Shown here one piece after another: positions 26,324 to 34,924 of a stretch of DNA of 55,049 nucleotides. The notes below the pieces were generated by a model, which saw nothing but the letters and a program-made list of their open reading frames with translations, was not told where the DNA came from and made no database searches. A program made the position numbers and the translations under genes. Source of the DNA: an uncultured Bacteroidia bacterium (GTDB lineage: Bacteria > Bacteroidota > Bacteroidia > Bacteroidales > Prolixibacteraceae). The number at the start of each line of letters is the position of its first letter. Position 1 is the stretch's first letter. The DNA is taken from contig CAIVGL010000124.1 of assembly GCA_903905505.1 (NCBI GenBank), positions 1-55,049 on the forward strand, written 5' to 3'.

Positions 26324-28516
26324 TTAGGAGTCAGAACGAGTAACAGACTGAACGCCTTTAATATTTTTTAATTTCTGAATTAGAAAATCTAGGTGTTCTA
26401 GGTCATTCACATAGATCCGTAACGTACCATCAAACTCTTTATCTTCAGAATTTATGGCAATGGAACGCATCTGCACACCAATATCCTTGGCAATAATTCG
26501 AGAAATATCGGTCATAATATCGGCCCTATCAGAGCCAGAAATATGCAATGATGCCTGAAAGGAGCTTTTCTTACCTGTATTTCTCCATTTGGCATTAATC
26601 ATTCGATAGGGAAACCGATCTAACATATGCTTTGCATTTGGACACGAAACACGATGAATTTTGATTCCCTCTAAAATGGTCACAAAACCAAATATTGGAT
26701 CACCCAATATCGGATTACAGCACACCGCAAGTTTATAGATTACATTCTTAAGATCATTGTCAATCACTAAAAAATCATCATTATTATCAAATGACAGCTC
26801 TTTAATTTCGTGAGGCGCCAGGATCTCCTGTAATTTCTCATGCTGTGAATCGTCATTTTTCCCAGCAATTACCTCTTTTATCTCTAAGGTATCAATCTTT
26901 CCAGTAGAGATGTTATAATACAAATCAACCGCAAGTTTAAGCTTATAGTGTTTTAAAATATCCCGAATGACGGTGTCATTGAGATCGATTTTCCAGTTTT
27001 TAAACTTCCGCTGAAGGATCTCCTTCCCATTTTCAGCCTCTTTCTTGTGATCTTCATTCAAACTTGCCTTTATGCGACCTTTTGCTTTTGATGTAACCAC
27101 AAAATCAAGCCAATCAAGCTTTGGCATTTGATTATTGGAAGTCTCAACACTAATCTGATCGCCATTCTTAAGAATGTATTTAAGGGTGACTAATTTGCCA
27201 TTGACCTTACCACCAACACATTTATCTCCAACTTTAGAATGGATCTCATAGGCAAAGTCAAGCAATGTCGCTCCTGATCTTAGCTTAAGCAAATCACCTT
27301 TAGGGGTAAAAACAAAGATCTCATCTTCGTAGATATTAACTTTAAAATCATCGATAAAATCAACTGGGTTTAGCTGTGGATTTTCTAATATCTCTCGGAC
27401 GTTTTTGAGCCACTTATCGATCTCTTCTCCCCCTTTCCCACCTTTATAACGCCAATGCGCAGCCAATCCATTCTCGGCAATATCATCCATTCGCTCGGTA
27501 CGAATCTGCACTTCAACCCATCGCTTATCTGGGCCTAACACGGTGGTATGCAACGACTCGTAACCATTTGATTTTGGATAGGTAATCCAATCTCGCAAAC
27601 GATCAGGATTCGAAAGGTATTCTTCTGTAACAACTGAAAATGCTTGCCAGCAAGCCGCTTTTTCTTGCTCAGGTTCTGTTGTAAGAATGATGCGAACCGC
27701 AAAAAGATCATAAACCTCATGAAAATCGACCTTTTGCTTTTGCATTTTATTCCAAATCGAATAAATCGATTTTGTTCTAGCTTTCATCTCAAAATTAAAA
27801 CCTCTTGACTGAAGCTTTTTTTCAATTGGCTTGACAAAAGCGGATACAAAAGTTGCTCGCTCAACTGCCGTTTCCTTTAATTTTTCTGCGATTAAATTGT
27901 AGTCACTGGGGTGAAGATGTTTAAGGGCTAAATCCAACAACTCCGTATTGATTTTATATAGACCTAATCGATGAGCTAATGGGGCATATAAATGCCACGT
28001 ATCGACAGCTAAACGTTCTTTGATTGAGTCAGGCTGAGAATCTAAAGTTCTCATATCTTGCAGCTGATCAGCAATTTTTAATAAGATAACCTTAACGTCA
28101 CCAGACAAGGCCAATAATAGCCGTCTGAAATTTTCACTTTGAAAGGCAATATTACCGGTGTTTAACGCATTAATCTTGATCATTCCTTCAAGAATTACCG
28201 ATACATTGGGCCCAAATTTTCGCTTTACCGCATCGAATGAAAATTCGATGCCATCAACGCCATATAAATGATGAAGCAAGGCTGCAATAAGTGAATCGGT
28301 AGACAAGCCTAATTCCAGAACAGCAATTTTAGCGACATCAATGGAGTGATTTAAAACAAACTCCCCTTTATTCCAGACCAAATTTCCTAAATGCTGAGCG
28401 ACATAATTAAAGGCCTGATCCACGAGCGGGAAATCGCCTTCGGGCAGACTTTTCTTACATTGAAAGATCAATGCTTGATAAGAATTTAATATTTTTTCAT
28501 TTAGCGCTGAATCCAT
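26324..28516 (-). CDS. RelA/SpoT-family (p)ppGpp synthetase with degenerate hydrolase domain
   Basis: 730 residues with the full long-RSH layout: HD domain (about 30-185), synthetase (about 235-355), TGS (about 405-465), helical linker, zinc-finger-like CC domain (CCNPILGDPIFGFVT, about 610-660) and ACT (about 665-730). The synthetase core is intact: RTKSIYSIWNKMQ, VYDLFAVRII, KSNGYESLHTTV, EVQIRT and LAAHWRYK. The hydrolase site is not: the usual HDxxED reads HHLYGV at 82-87, with the metal Asp replaced by His83, and LADRLHN reads IADQLQD. It therefore looks like a synthetase-only RelA analogue. It sits between a sulfatase and glycerate kinase on the same strand. Confidence 0.92.
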   Translation of the reverse strand: MDSALNEKILNSYQALIFQCKKSLPEGDFPLVDQAFNYVAQHLGNLVWNKGEFVLNHSIDVAKIAVLELGLSTDSLIAALLHHLYGVDGIEFSFDAVKRKFGPNVSVILEGMIKINALNTGNIAFQSENFRRLLLALSGDVKVILLKIADQLQDMRTLDSQPDSIKERLAVDTWHLYAPLAHRLGLYKINTELLDLALKHLHPSDYNLIAEKLKETAVERATFVSAFVKPIEKKLQSRGFNFEMKARTKSIYSIWNKMQKQKVDFHEVYDLFAVRIILTTEPEQEKAACWQAFSVVTEEYLSNPDRLRDWITYPKSNGYESLHTTVLGPDKRWVEVQIRTERMDDIAENGLAAHWRYKGGKGGEEIDKWLKNVREILENPQLNPVDFIDDFKVNIYEDEIFVFTPKGDLLKLRSGATLLDFAYEIHSKVGDKCVGGKVNGKLVTLKYILKNGDQISVETSNNQMPKLDWLDFVVTSKAKGRIKASLNEDHKKEAENGKEILQRKFKNWKIDLNDTVIRDILKHYKLKLAVDLYYNISTGKIDTLEIKEVIAGKNDDSQHEKLQEILAPHEIKELSFDNNDDFLVIDNDLKNVIYKLAVCCNPILGDPIFGFVTILEGIKIHRVSCPNAKHMLDRFPYRMINAKWRNTGKKSSFQASLHISGSDRADIMTDISRIIAKDIGVQMRSIAINSEDKEFDGTLRIYVNDLEHLDFLIQKLKNIKGVQSVTRSDS

Positions 28517-28566
28517 TGTGTATTTATTTAACGCGTCAATTTAAAAGCTTATGGTTTTAGAACTAG

Positions 28567-30027
28567 CTAATCTTTTGGAATACCAACAGACCAATGTTCA
28601 CGAACATGCCAAAACTTTGATTCAGAACGGGCATTTAAAAGATATTTTTCAATCTTGGCTACTATTTCTGGATTGGAGCTAGCCAAATTATGATCTTCAT
28701 GAATATCATTACTTAAATCATAAAGCTCAAGAGGCTCGGCTGTTCCAAACCGTATACCTTTCCATTTGCCCATACGAACGGCTTGCTTGGACCCTTTTTC
28801 ATGAAATTCCCAATATAAAAACTCATGCTTCTTCTGCACCCCTTTACCTATTAATTCGGGCACAAAAGATATTCCATCTATAGGTTCTTTAACCTTTATA
28901 CCAGCTAATTCAGCTGCTGAAGGATAGAAATCCCAAAAAGCAAAAGGTTTATCGGAGACTTTACCAACTGGCGTATGGCCTTTCCAAGAGGCAATAAATG
29001 GAATTCGAATTCCACCTTCATACAACGACCGTTTGTGCCCTTTTAAGGGCCCAGCGCTATTGAAAAAATCAGGTGTGGCTCCACCTTCTACATGAGGACC
29101 ATTATCAGAGGTGAAAATTATTAACGTATTTTCATAAAGCCCAAGCTTTTTTAATTTAGCCACAAGTTCCCCAACATATAGATCAAGTCGACTTACCATA
29201 GCTGCGAATACGGCTCTAGGCTTCATTTGAGATCCATAATCGCCTTTTCGAAACTTCACACCTGAATCGGTCCCTTTATAAGGAACCTCAATAAATTGAC
29301 CATCATATTTCTCAAACAGGCTATCGGCTGGAACACTTAACTCAGCGTGAGGAATGGTATAGGGACAAAACAAGAAAAATGGTTCAGATTTATGTTGCTC
29401 AATAAATTGAAGTGCCATCCGATGATATTCATCAGGGGCATATTGCCCTGTTCCACCGTTGTTATTCCCTTGCAGATAGATTTTCTCGCTATTATGCCAT
29501 AGGTATTCGGGGTAGTAATTGTGTGCTAAACTCTGACTATTAAAGCCAAAAAACTCATCAAAGCCCTGTTTTTCTGGAACACCTGTCGATCCAGGTCCTC
29601 CTAATCCCCATTTACCAAATGCACCAGTGGCATAGTGTGATTCATGTAAAAGCTTAGAAACAGTTGATAATCCAGCAGGTAAAGGCTCTTCCCCCTCAGG
29701 TGCCATCCCTTTATTACCCCGTATATAAGTATGACCTGTATGTAAACCCGTCATTAGAGTTGATCGTGATGGTGCGCATACCGTTGAGCCAGAGTAAAAA
29801 TTAGTAAACCGAATACCCGATGCAGCTAACGCATCAATATTGGGAGTTTTAAATTTCTTCTGTCCATAGCAGCTAAGGTCACCATAACCTAAATCATCGG
29901 CAAGAATAAAAACAATATTAGGTTTTGATGCTGCATGATTTATCAATTTACCAGAGGCGTGCAAATCAAAGCACAGTACTGATAACGAACATATTCCGGC
30001 AGTCCAAACTAAATTCAAGGCTTTCAT
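28567..30027 (-). CDS. Sulfatase (alkaline-phosphatase superfamily), secreted
   Basis: 486 residues from the ATG at 30027; a TTG two codons upstream is less likely. A signal peptide covers about 1-25. The metal motif ADDLGYGD (D44-D45) and the formylglycine motif CAPSR (Cys84 within VCAPSRSTLMTG) are intact, as are the TSDNGPH metal site and GGIRIPF. Activity needs an anaerobic or FGE-type maturase, which is not in the window. The substrate is likely a sulfated glycan or small aryl/carbohydrate sulfate. The CBM9-like gene lies 29 bases upstream and relA 50 bases downstream, on the same strand. Confidence 0.92.
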   Translation of the reverse strand: MKALNLVWTAGICSLSVLCFDLHASGKLINHAASKPNIVFILADDLGYGDLSCYGQKKFKTPNIDALAASGIRFTNFYSGSTVCAPSRSTLMTGLHTGHTYIRGNKGMAPEGEEPLPAGLSTVSKLLHESHYATGAFGKWGLGGPGSTGVPEKQGFDEFFGFNSQSLAHNYYPEYLWHNSEKIYLQGNNNGGTGQYAPDEYHRMALQFIEQHKSEPFFLFCPYTIPHAELSVPADSLFEKYDGQFIEVPYKGTDSGVKFRKGDYGSQMKPRAVFAAMVSRLDLYVGELVAKLKKLGLYENTLIIFTSDNGPHVEGGATPDFFNSAGPLKGHKRSLYEGGIRIPFIASWKGHTPVGKVSDKPFAFWDFYPSAAELAGIKVKEPIDGISFVPELIGKGVQKKHEFLYWEFHEKGSKQAVRMGKWKGIRFGTAEPLELYDLSNDIHEDHNLASSNPEIVAKIEKYLLNARSESKFWHVREHWSVGIPKD

Positions 30028-30056
30028 AAGCAAAAATTATCAATCTGAATGTTCAA

Positions 30057-30689
30057 TTAGAGTGCTAATTCAAAAGGGATAAAATAGGTAGGTTGGTGAA
30101 AATCTGGCTTTTCGGTACCAATAGCCGATAAGCTGATATAATGCGGTACTAAGGTCCTATCCCCACACTTATAAAAATTAGCGTAAAAGGCATCACCTGC
30201 TTTAAGACCAATAATCGAAAGTGGAATGACAACCATTAACGACCAGCTAGATAAAACTTGTTCTGAAGGTAATGTATCTTCAGTATAAGATGGAAATCGG
30301 AGTATCTGCTCCAAGCTATTCTTATCTAAGCTTTTGCGATTATTCCGATCGAGTCCAAAAGCAGAAAGGCAATATCCTAGGGCATTAAATTCAAAATTAT
30401 GATAACCGTCACCCTCTTTTACAAAAAATTCAACGCATGAATCTTGCCAAACAGGATCTTGATCTTTCCGATAGATCGAACGAATATGCTCATTACTAAC
30501 GGCATAATAAAGGAATAGAGATTGTCCATTGTGTCCAAGACTCAACTGGACATCAATTAAATGGGAAAACTCTTTCCAATTTATCTGGTTGATGATTTTC
30601 TTAGATCCAGAAGTTATGAGCTTAGCAATTGATTTTTGAGGATCTTCAAAGCTTAAGGCTTTAAGAAGAGGAATTTTTGTTGAGTCCAT
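30057..30689 (-). CDS. CBM9-like carbohydrate-binding fold protein
   Basis: 210 residues, no signal peptide. The beta-sandwich signatures LFLYYAVSNEHIRSIYRKD, VWQDSCVEFFVKEGDGYHNFEFNALG and FYANFYKCGD match CBM9_2-type proteins, common in Bacteroidota as stand-alone domains. Lack of a secretion signal is odd for a polysaccharide-binding role. The gene opens a run of four minus-strand genes (this one, sulfatase, relA-like, glycerate kinase) with gaps of 29, 50 and 16 bases. Confidence 0.78.
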   Translation of the reverse strand: MDSTKIPLLKALSFEDPQKSIAKLITSGSKKIINQINWKEFSHLIDVQLSLGHNGQSLFLYYAVSNEHIRSIYRKDQDPVWQDSCVEFFVKEGDGYHNFEFNALGYCLSAFGLDRNNRKSLDKNSLEQILRFPSYTEDTLPSEQVLSSWSLMVVIPLSIIGLKAGDAFYANFYKCGDRTLVPHYISLSAIGTEKPDFHQPTYFIPFELAL

Positions 30690-30831
30690 GTTGATGTTAT
30701 TTTTGTTGCAAAATAGCTGAATTTACTCAAAATACGTGTATCTTTTCCGTATAAAATAACAGACGCATAGCTCTGTTTAACATCTTAGATAAAACAACAA
30801 GTACACGAAGTAAAGTTCACTACAGAATGTA

Positions 30832-30839
30832 TACATTTG
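30832..30839 (+). promoter_or_regulatory. -7 promoter element (TACATTTG) of the lipid kinase gene
   Basis: Perfect TAnnTTTG followed by C, 43 bases before the ATG at 30883. No TTG at the -33 distance. Confidence 0.48.
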
Positions 30840-30882
30840 CTTTGAATTATAAAAATAAGCAATTCGAACTTTCAAACAGGTT

Positions 30883-31761
30883 ATGAAGGAGAAAATAATA
30901 TTCTTAGTCAATCCAAATTCAGGGACAAAAAAGAAGAAAAAAATACCCAAATTAATTAATGCCTTGATTGATCAATCTATTTTTGATTTTGAGGTCAGAC
31001 ACACCTTATTTAAAGGTGAAGCTACTCAGATTGTGACAGAAAAGCTTGCTGAAGGGTACCGTTATTTTGTTGCGGTTGGGGGAGATGGAACGATTAACGA
31101 AACAGCAAAAGCACTAATAAATACAGATGCTATATTAGCAATTATTCCTGTCGGCTCAGGAAATGGACTGGCTAGACATCTTAATATCCCCTTGAAATCT
31201 AGCAAAGCTATTAAATTGATCAACAAGTTAAAAGTTTCAACTATTGACTATGGAACGATTAACAACACCCCTTTCTTCTGCACTTGCGGAGTCGGCTTTG
31301 ACGCCCTTATTGGCGCACGGTTTGATCAAAGTAAGAAAAGAGGGTTAATAAGCTACGTAAGAATTGCCATTTCAGAGTTCTTTCGATTTAAACCAGAAAA
31401 GTTCACCCTTTCCAACGACGAAGGTGAAGCAATCCAATACCCAGCTTTTCTAATTACCGTGGCAAACGCCTCTCAATATGGGAATAATGCGTTTATAGCC
31501 CCTATGGCCAAAGTCAGAGATGGCCTTTTAGACACCTGCATTCTAGCTCCTTTCAATCTGTTCTGGGTACCTCAAATAGCGTGGCAATTATTCTCAGGGA
31601 AGCTTTATCAAAATCGATATGCGACCTACCTTCAAGGGAGTTCAATAAAGATCACAAGAGCCTCTGAAGGTCTTGTTCACCTAGATGGAGAGACGTATAC
31701 CATGGGAAAGGAGTTGCAGATCTCGATCAGACCAAAAGGTCTAAACGTATTAGTATCATAG
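30883..31761 (+). CDS. Diacylglycerol-kinase family lipid kinase (YegS/BmrU-like)
   Basis: 292 residues. FLVNPNSGTKKKKK opens the protein. The nucleotide motif GGDGTINE and the GSGNGLARHLNIP motif define the DAGK_cat fold. The second strand-rich domain is complete and ends normally. Such enzymes phosphorylate diacylglycerol or a similar lipid at the inner face of the membrane. The exact lipid cannot be told from sequence. The gene stands alone between the CBM9/sulfatase run and the SanA-like gene. Confidence 0.88.
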   Translation: MKEKIIFLVNPNSGTKKKKKIPKLINALIDQSIFDFEVRHTLFKGEATQIVTEKLAEGYRYFVAVGGDGTINETAKALINTDAILAIIPVGSGNGLARHLNIPLKSSKAIKLINKLKVSTIDYGTINNTPFFCTCGVGFDALIGARFDQSKKRGLISYVRIAISEFFRFKPEKFTLSNDEGEAIQYPAFLITVANASQYGNNAFIAPMAKVRDGLLDTCILAPFNLFWVPQIAWQLFSGKLYQNRYATYLQGSSIKITRASEGLVHLDGETYTMGKELQISIRPKGLNVLVS

Positions 31762-31900
31762 CGATAACAACCAATAAAGCGAAGGTCGATGATACTTTAA
31801 CATTGTTTTAATCTAAAATCAAGAAACTAACGGACAATCTATTACCACTAATTCTCTAGAATAATCACTATGGGATTCAGTTTTCAAGACCAAAATTTGT

Positions 31901-31937
31901 AACTTTACTCATGTAAAAAAACTTTTGTAGTAAAGTT
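31901..31937 (+). repeat. Inverted repeat upstream of the SanA-like gene
   Basis: Perfect 9-bp arms AACTTTACT (31901-31909) and AGTAAAGTT (31929-31937) with a 19-base spacer containing ACTTTTGT. It lies about 93 bases before the downstream start codon. It could be an operator or an RNA hairpin; there is no T-run that would make it a terminator. Confidence 0.4.
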
Positions 31938-32029
31938 GAAAATCGATACAGGTTACCTAATTATTTTCCTTTCGGAATTAAGAATGGTCAGACCTACTAA
32001 GTTTTAATGAATATACAACATAATTACCG

Positions 32030-32677
32030 TTGAAGAAACTTAAGCTATTTAGTGCCTTTTTATTAATCTCAATTCTACTGGCTGTAGGGTGTATTCTATA
32101 CATCAATAAACATGTTGCTAACTATTCAGATCCATATACTTACAGTTCAATAGATTCAATACCCCACAACCATTGCGCCTTAGTATTAGGGACTAGCAAA
32201 TACCTCTCCAATGGCCGACGTAATCTATTCTATACCAATCGAATAAATGCCACAGTTCAGCTTTATTTTTGTAGCAAAATAGATTATATCATCGTTAGTG
32301 GAGATAATCGAAATCGTAATTACAACGAGCCCATTACAATGTTTAATGATTTGGTTGCCGCAGGAATTCCCGGAAGGAAAATCATACTGGATTACGCTGG
32401 ATTCCGAACTCTGGACTCGGTAGTGCGGTGCAAAGAGGTTTTTGGCCAAGATAAATTCACTATCGTCTCTCAACAATTTCATAACCAAAGAGCCTTATAT
32501 ATCGCTCGCAAAAAAGACATTGAGGCCATAGCCTTCAATGCAGAGAGTGATAAGGAACCATTAGATTACAAAGTCCACCTAAGAGAAATTGCAGCTCGTA
32601 CACTTATGTTGTATGATATGATTACGGCAAAGCAGCCACATTTTCTGGGAGAGAAAGTTTTTATACCTACCGAATAA
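32030..32677 (+). CDS. SanA/YdcF-like (DUF218) membrane-anchored protein
   Basis: 215 residues from a TTG start at 32030 (MKKLKLFSAFLLISILLAVG, a single membrane anchor or uncleaved signal). The DUF218 fold is indicated by CALVLGTSKYLSNGRRNLFYTNRI, DYIIVSGDN and IILDYAGFRTLDSVVRCKEVF, all SanA-type. In E. coli SanA affects envelope permeability and vancomycin sensitivity at high temperature; ElyC and YdcF are relatives. The periplasmic domain probably acts on envelope precursors but its chemistry is unknown. An inverted repeat lies upstream at 31901-31937. Confidence 0.85.
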   Translation: MKKLKLFSAFLLISILLAVGCILYINKHVANYSDPYTYSSIDSIPHNHCALVLGTSKYLSNGRRNLFYTNRINATVQLYFCSKIDYIIVSGDNRNRNYNEPITMFNDLVAAGIPGRKIILDYAGFRTLDSVVRCKEVFGQDKFTIVSQQFHNQRALYIARKKDIEAIAFNAESDKEPLDYKVHLREIAARTLMLYDMITAKQPHFLGEKVFIPTE

Positions 32678-32703
32678 GTATTTAGATCAAAGAAGTTTCA
32701 ATA

Positions 32704-33105
32704 TTATTCTCCTGGATCTTTACGCAATGATTTAAGATTTGATTGAACTCTTTTTGATTCAAGTCTTCGCTCAATTGATGACCGACTAGGCTTTGTGGAG
32801 AATCGTTTCTTGGGCTTTACAAGGGCCTTTTCCAAGATTGAAAATAGCTTAGCTGTTACCTTCTGTTTATTCCTAAGCTGAGAGCGATCGGTCTGTTCTA
32901 CCAAGATCAACTCACCTGTTTTATTAATCTTATTTTTTAATTTCAAAAGCAGAATAAGCCTCTCTTCCTCACTAAGAGCGAATGAAGTCATGACATTAAA
33001 GCGAAGCTCTACCTTTGAGTTAACCTTATTAACATTCTGACCTCCAGGACCACTGCTCCTAACCGACTGATAAACAAGTTCCTCTACAAGATCAATTCTA
33101 TTCAT
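32704..33105 (-). CDS. arfB: Peptidyl-tRNA hydrolase ArfB (YaeJ)
   Basis: 133 residues. The GGQ catalytic loop is in SSGPGGQNVNKVNSKVELRF, and a basic C-terminal tail (KPKKRFSTKPSRSSIERRLESKRVQ) enters the empty mRNA channel in characterised ArfB. It rescues ribosomes stalled without a stop codon by hydrolysing peptidyl-tRNA. Its length and lack of a codon-recognition domain separate it from release factors RF1/RF2. A single gene, with no obvious operon partner. Confidence 0.93.
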   Translation of the reverse strand: MNRIDLVEELVYQSVRSSGPGGQNVNKVNSKVELRFNVMTSFALSEEERLILLLKLKNKINKTGELILVEQTDRSQLRNKQKVTAKLFSILEKALVKPKKRFSTKPSRSSIERRLESKRVQSNLKSLRKDPGE

Positions 33106-33471
33106 AATTCAATCAAACATTTGTTTCCTATAAAATTACTAAAAGATATAACTAAGTAATCGGAAAGATATAATTTACTCTTTTAAATTCTGAATTTCTC
33201 CTTTCAACCCCTCTAAATCTCCTCATAGGGGAGACTTTTGGTGAGCAATCTGAACCTTACTCCCCTCCATTGTCCATCCGTCGGGTGACGGACGGACGGA
33301 CAAAGGAGGAAACAAATAATTGCGAAATTATATTGTTCTTAATTACTTTTACAGGTCAGCAACTGAATATTTGAAACAATTCAATTGATACATTGTTATA
33401 AAATAGATATGTTTGATATGTCTAAGACTAGAAAATTTAACTTGCGCAGAGATTGACTTTAAGAAGAATGT
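33106..33471. other. 366-base intergenic region with a GC-rich palindromic element
   Basis: No credible ORF. From about 33199 to 33313 the base composition becomes unlike the surrounding AT-rich spacer and contains two hairpin-forming parts, listed separately. Either side is AT-rich with no perfect -7 element for ung. Confidence 0.6.
33213..33309. repeat. GC-rich palindromic intergenic element (REP-like)
   Basis: The first part, about 33217-33233, pairs TCTCC with GGAGA. The second part, 33264-33309, is an imperfect palindrome: CCTCC / GGAGG at the ends, TTGTCC / GGACAA inside, and TCCGTC / GACGGA around a GGGT loop. The right arm has three tandem GACG units plus GAC (33287-33301). The look is that of a dispersed intergenic repeat, which only a genome-wide search can confirm. 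Confidence 0.5.
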
Positions 33472-34134
33472 ATGGAGATCATAATTGAAAAAGGTTGGAA
33501 AAAGGAGCTAAATCAAGAGTTTTATGATCCCTATTTTATTAATCTAATTGATTATTTAAAATTGGAATATATCAGCCAGGAGATATATCCACCCTTGAAC
33601 TTGGTATTCGATGCATTTAATAAATGTCCATTCAACGAAACCAAAATAGTCATCTTGGGCCAAGACCCATATCACGAAGTAAATCAAGCACATGGACTTT
33701 GCTTTTCAGTTCCAGATGGCGTAGCGATACCCCCTTCATTAAGAAATATTTTCAAGGAGCTTCAAAATGATCTTGGACTTCCGATGCCCAAATCAGGTAA
33801 CTTAGTTCGATGGGCAGAACAAGGAGTATTACTACTGAATGCCACCTTGACTGTTCGGGCCAAAGAGGCAGGATCACATCAAAACAAAGGTTGGGAAACC
33901 TTTACAGATAAAGTCATTGAAACACTTAGCAAACAACAGAACAATCTAGTTTTTGTGTTGTGGGGAGCCTATGCACAGAAGAAGCAAGTACTTATTGATG
34001 CGAAAAAGCATCTTATTCTAACTTCAGTGCATCCATCGCCCTTATCCGCACATCGTGGATTTTTTAACAACCACCATTTTAGCACCATCAACAACTATTT
34101 AGTTGCGCATCAGAAGTCAGCCATAGAGTGGTAG
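33472..34134 (+). CDS. ung: Uracil-DNA glycosylase (family 1)
   Basis: 220 residues, normal length. The catalytic water-activating motif GQDPYHEVNQAHGLCFSVP, the GxLLLN stretch VLLLNATLTV and the HPSPLSAHRGF intercalation loop (with catalytic His) are all present. It removes uracil from DNA to start base-excision repair. It ends 6 bases from the convergent nucleotidyltransferase gene. Confidence 0.97.
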   Translation: MEIIIEKGWKKELNQEFYDPYFINLIDYLKLEYISQEIYPPLNLVFDAFNKCPFNETKIVILGQDPYHEVNQAHGLCFSVPDGVAIPPSLRNIFKELQNDLGLPMPKSGNLVRWAEQGVLLLNATLTVRAKEAGSHQNKGWETFTDKVIETLSKQQNNLVFVLWGAYAQKKQVLIDAKKHLILTSVHPSPLSAHRGFFNNHHFSTINNYLVAHQKSAIEW

Positions 34135-34140
34135 CGAAGT

Positions 34141-34875
34141 TTAAAACGCAGAGTTATTTTCTTCTAAATATTTCTCTGCCTCAAGTAGCTGATCAGGTTT
34201 TCCAAGATCCATCCATAAGCTAGACTCATCGTGAAAGCCACAAATCGACCGTTCGCTAGCTAATCGCAAATAAAGTGGTATCAATGGAAAACTTCCCTTT
34301 TCTTGTATTAGTCCAAAGATTTTGGGCTCTATAAGTTGAATACCACTAAATGCATAAAGGTTCGCTTCTTTGGTATTCCGGGATATTATTTGCTCATTCG
34401 TTTTGATATTACGCCATCCTGAAAGTTGCATCTGTGAATCAAATATCAAATAACGGGATGTCACTCGTTCACGCACTGCAAGTGTAGCTAAGGCTCCATT
34501 CTGCTTATGAACTTGAAGCAACTGATCTAGGTCTATGGTACTCAGCACATCAACGTTGTAGACTAAAAATGGCTCCTCCCCTTCTAAAAACCAAGAAGCT
34601 TTTAATATTCCTCCACCTGTATCTAAAAGTTGCTCTCTTTCATCAGAGATAGCGATATTAAGACCGAAATTATCATGTGATTTTAAAAAATCAATGATCT
34701 GGTCACCAAAGTGGTGAACATTGACAATTAAGTCCTTATAACCCGCATGACTCACCTTTTCGATCGCATACTGAAGCAATGTCTTACCTGCAATTTCGCA
34801 CAAAGCCTTTGGTTTATTTTGAGTCAATGGAAAAAGTCGAGTACCTAAGCCAGCGGCAAAAATCAGTGCTTTCAT
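34141..34875 (-). CDS. Sugar-1-phosphate nucleotidyltransferase, likely MurU-like
   Basis: 244 residues from the ATG at 34875 (the TTG two codons earlier is less likely). The signature loop LIFAAGLGTRLFPLTQNKPKAL, the VYNVDVLS metal motif and the IQEKGSFPLIPLYLRLA stretch define the NTP_transferase fold. Alone it could be a mannose- or glucose-1-phosphate enzyme. Its pairing 49 bases downstream of an AmgK-like kinase gene is the layout of amgK-murU, where MurU makes UDP-MurNAc from MurNAc-1-phosphate. The MurU role is inference from context; length suits it. It is convergent with ung. Confidence 0.78.
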   Translation of the reverse strand: MKALIFAAGLGTRLFPLTQNKPKALCEIAGKTLLQYAIEKVSHAGYKDLIVNVHHFGDQIIDFLKSHDNFGLNIAISDEREQLLDTGGGILKASWFLEGEEPFLVYNVDVLSTIDLDQLLQVHKQNGALATLAVRERVTSRYLIFDSQMQLSGWRNIKTNEQIISRNTKEANLYAFSGIQLIEPKIFGLIQEKGSFPLIPLYLRLASERSICGFHDESSLWMDLGKPDQLLEAEKYLEENNSAF

Positions 34876-34924
34876 GGTCAATAATTAGTTAGGCGAGATT
34901 CGAATTGATTTTTAAATCCTAGAT

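Noticed and set aside
33287-33301. CRISPR or VNTR at the GACG run
   Set aside because: Fewer than four units of four bases and no spacers; treated as part of a palindromic element.
33106-33471. Insertion-sequence remnant between arfB and ung
   Set aside because: No transposase fragment or target-site duplication is visible; only a short palindromic element.
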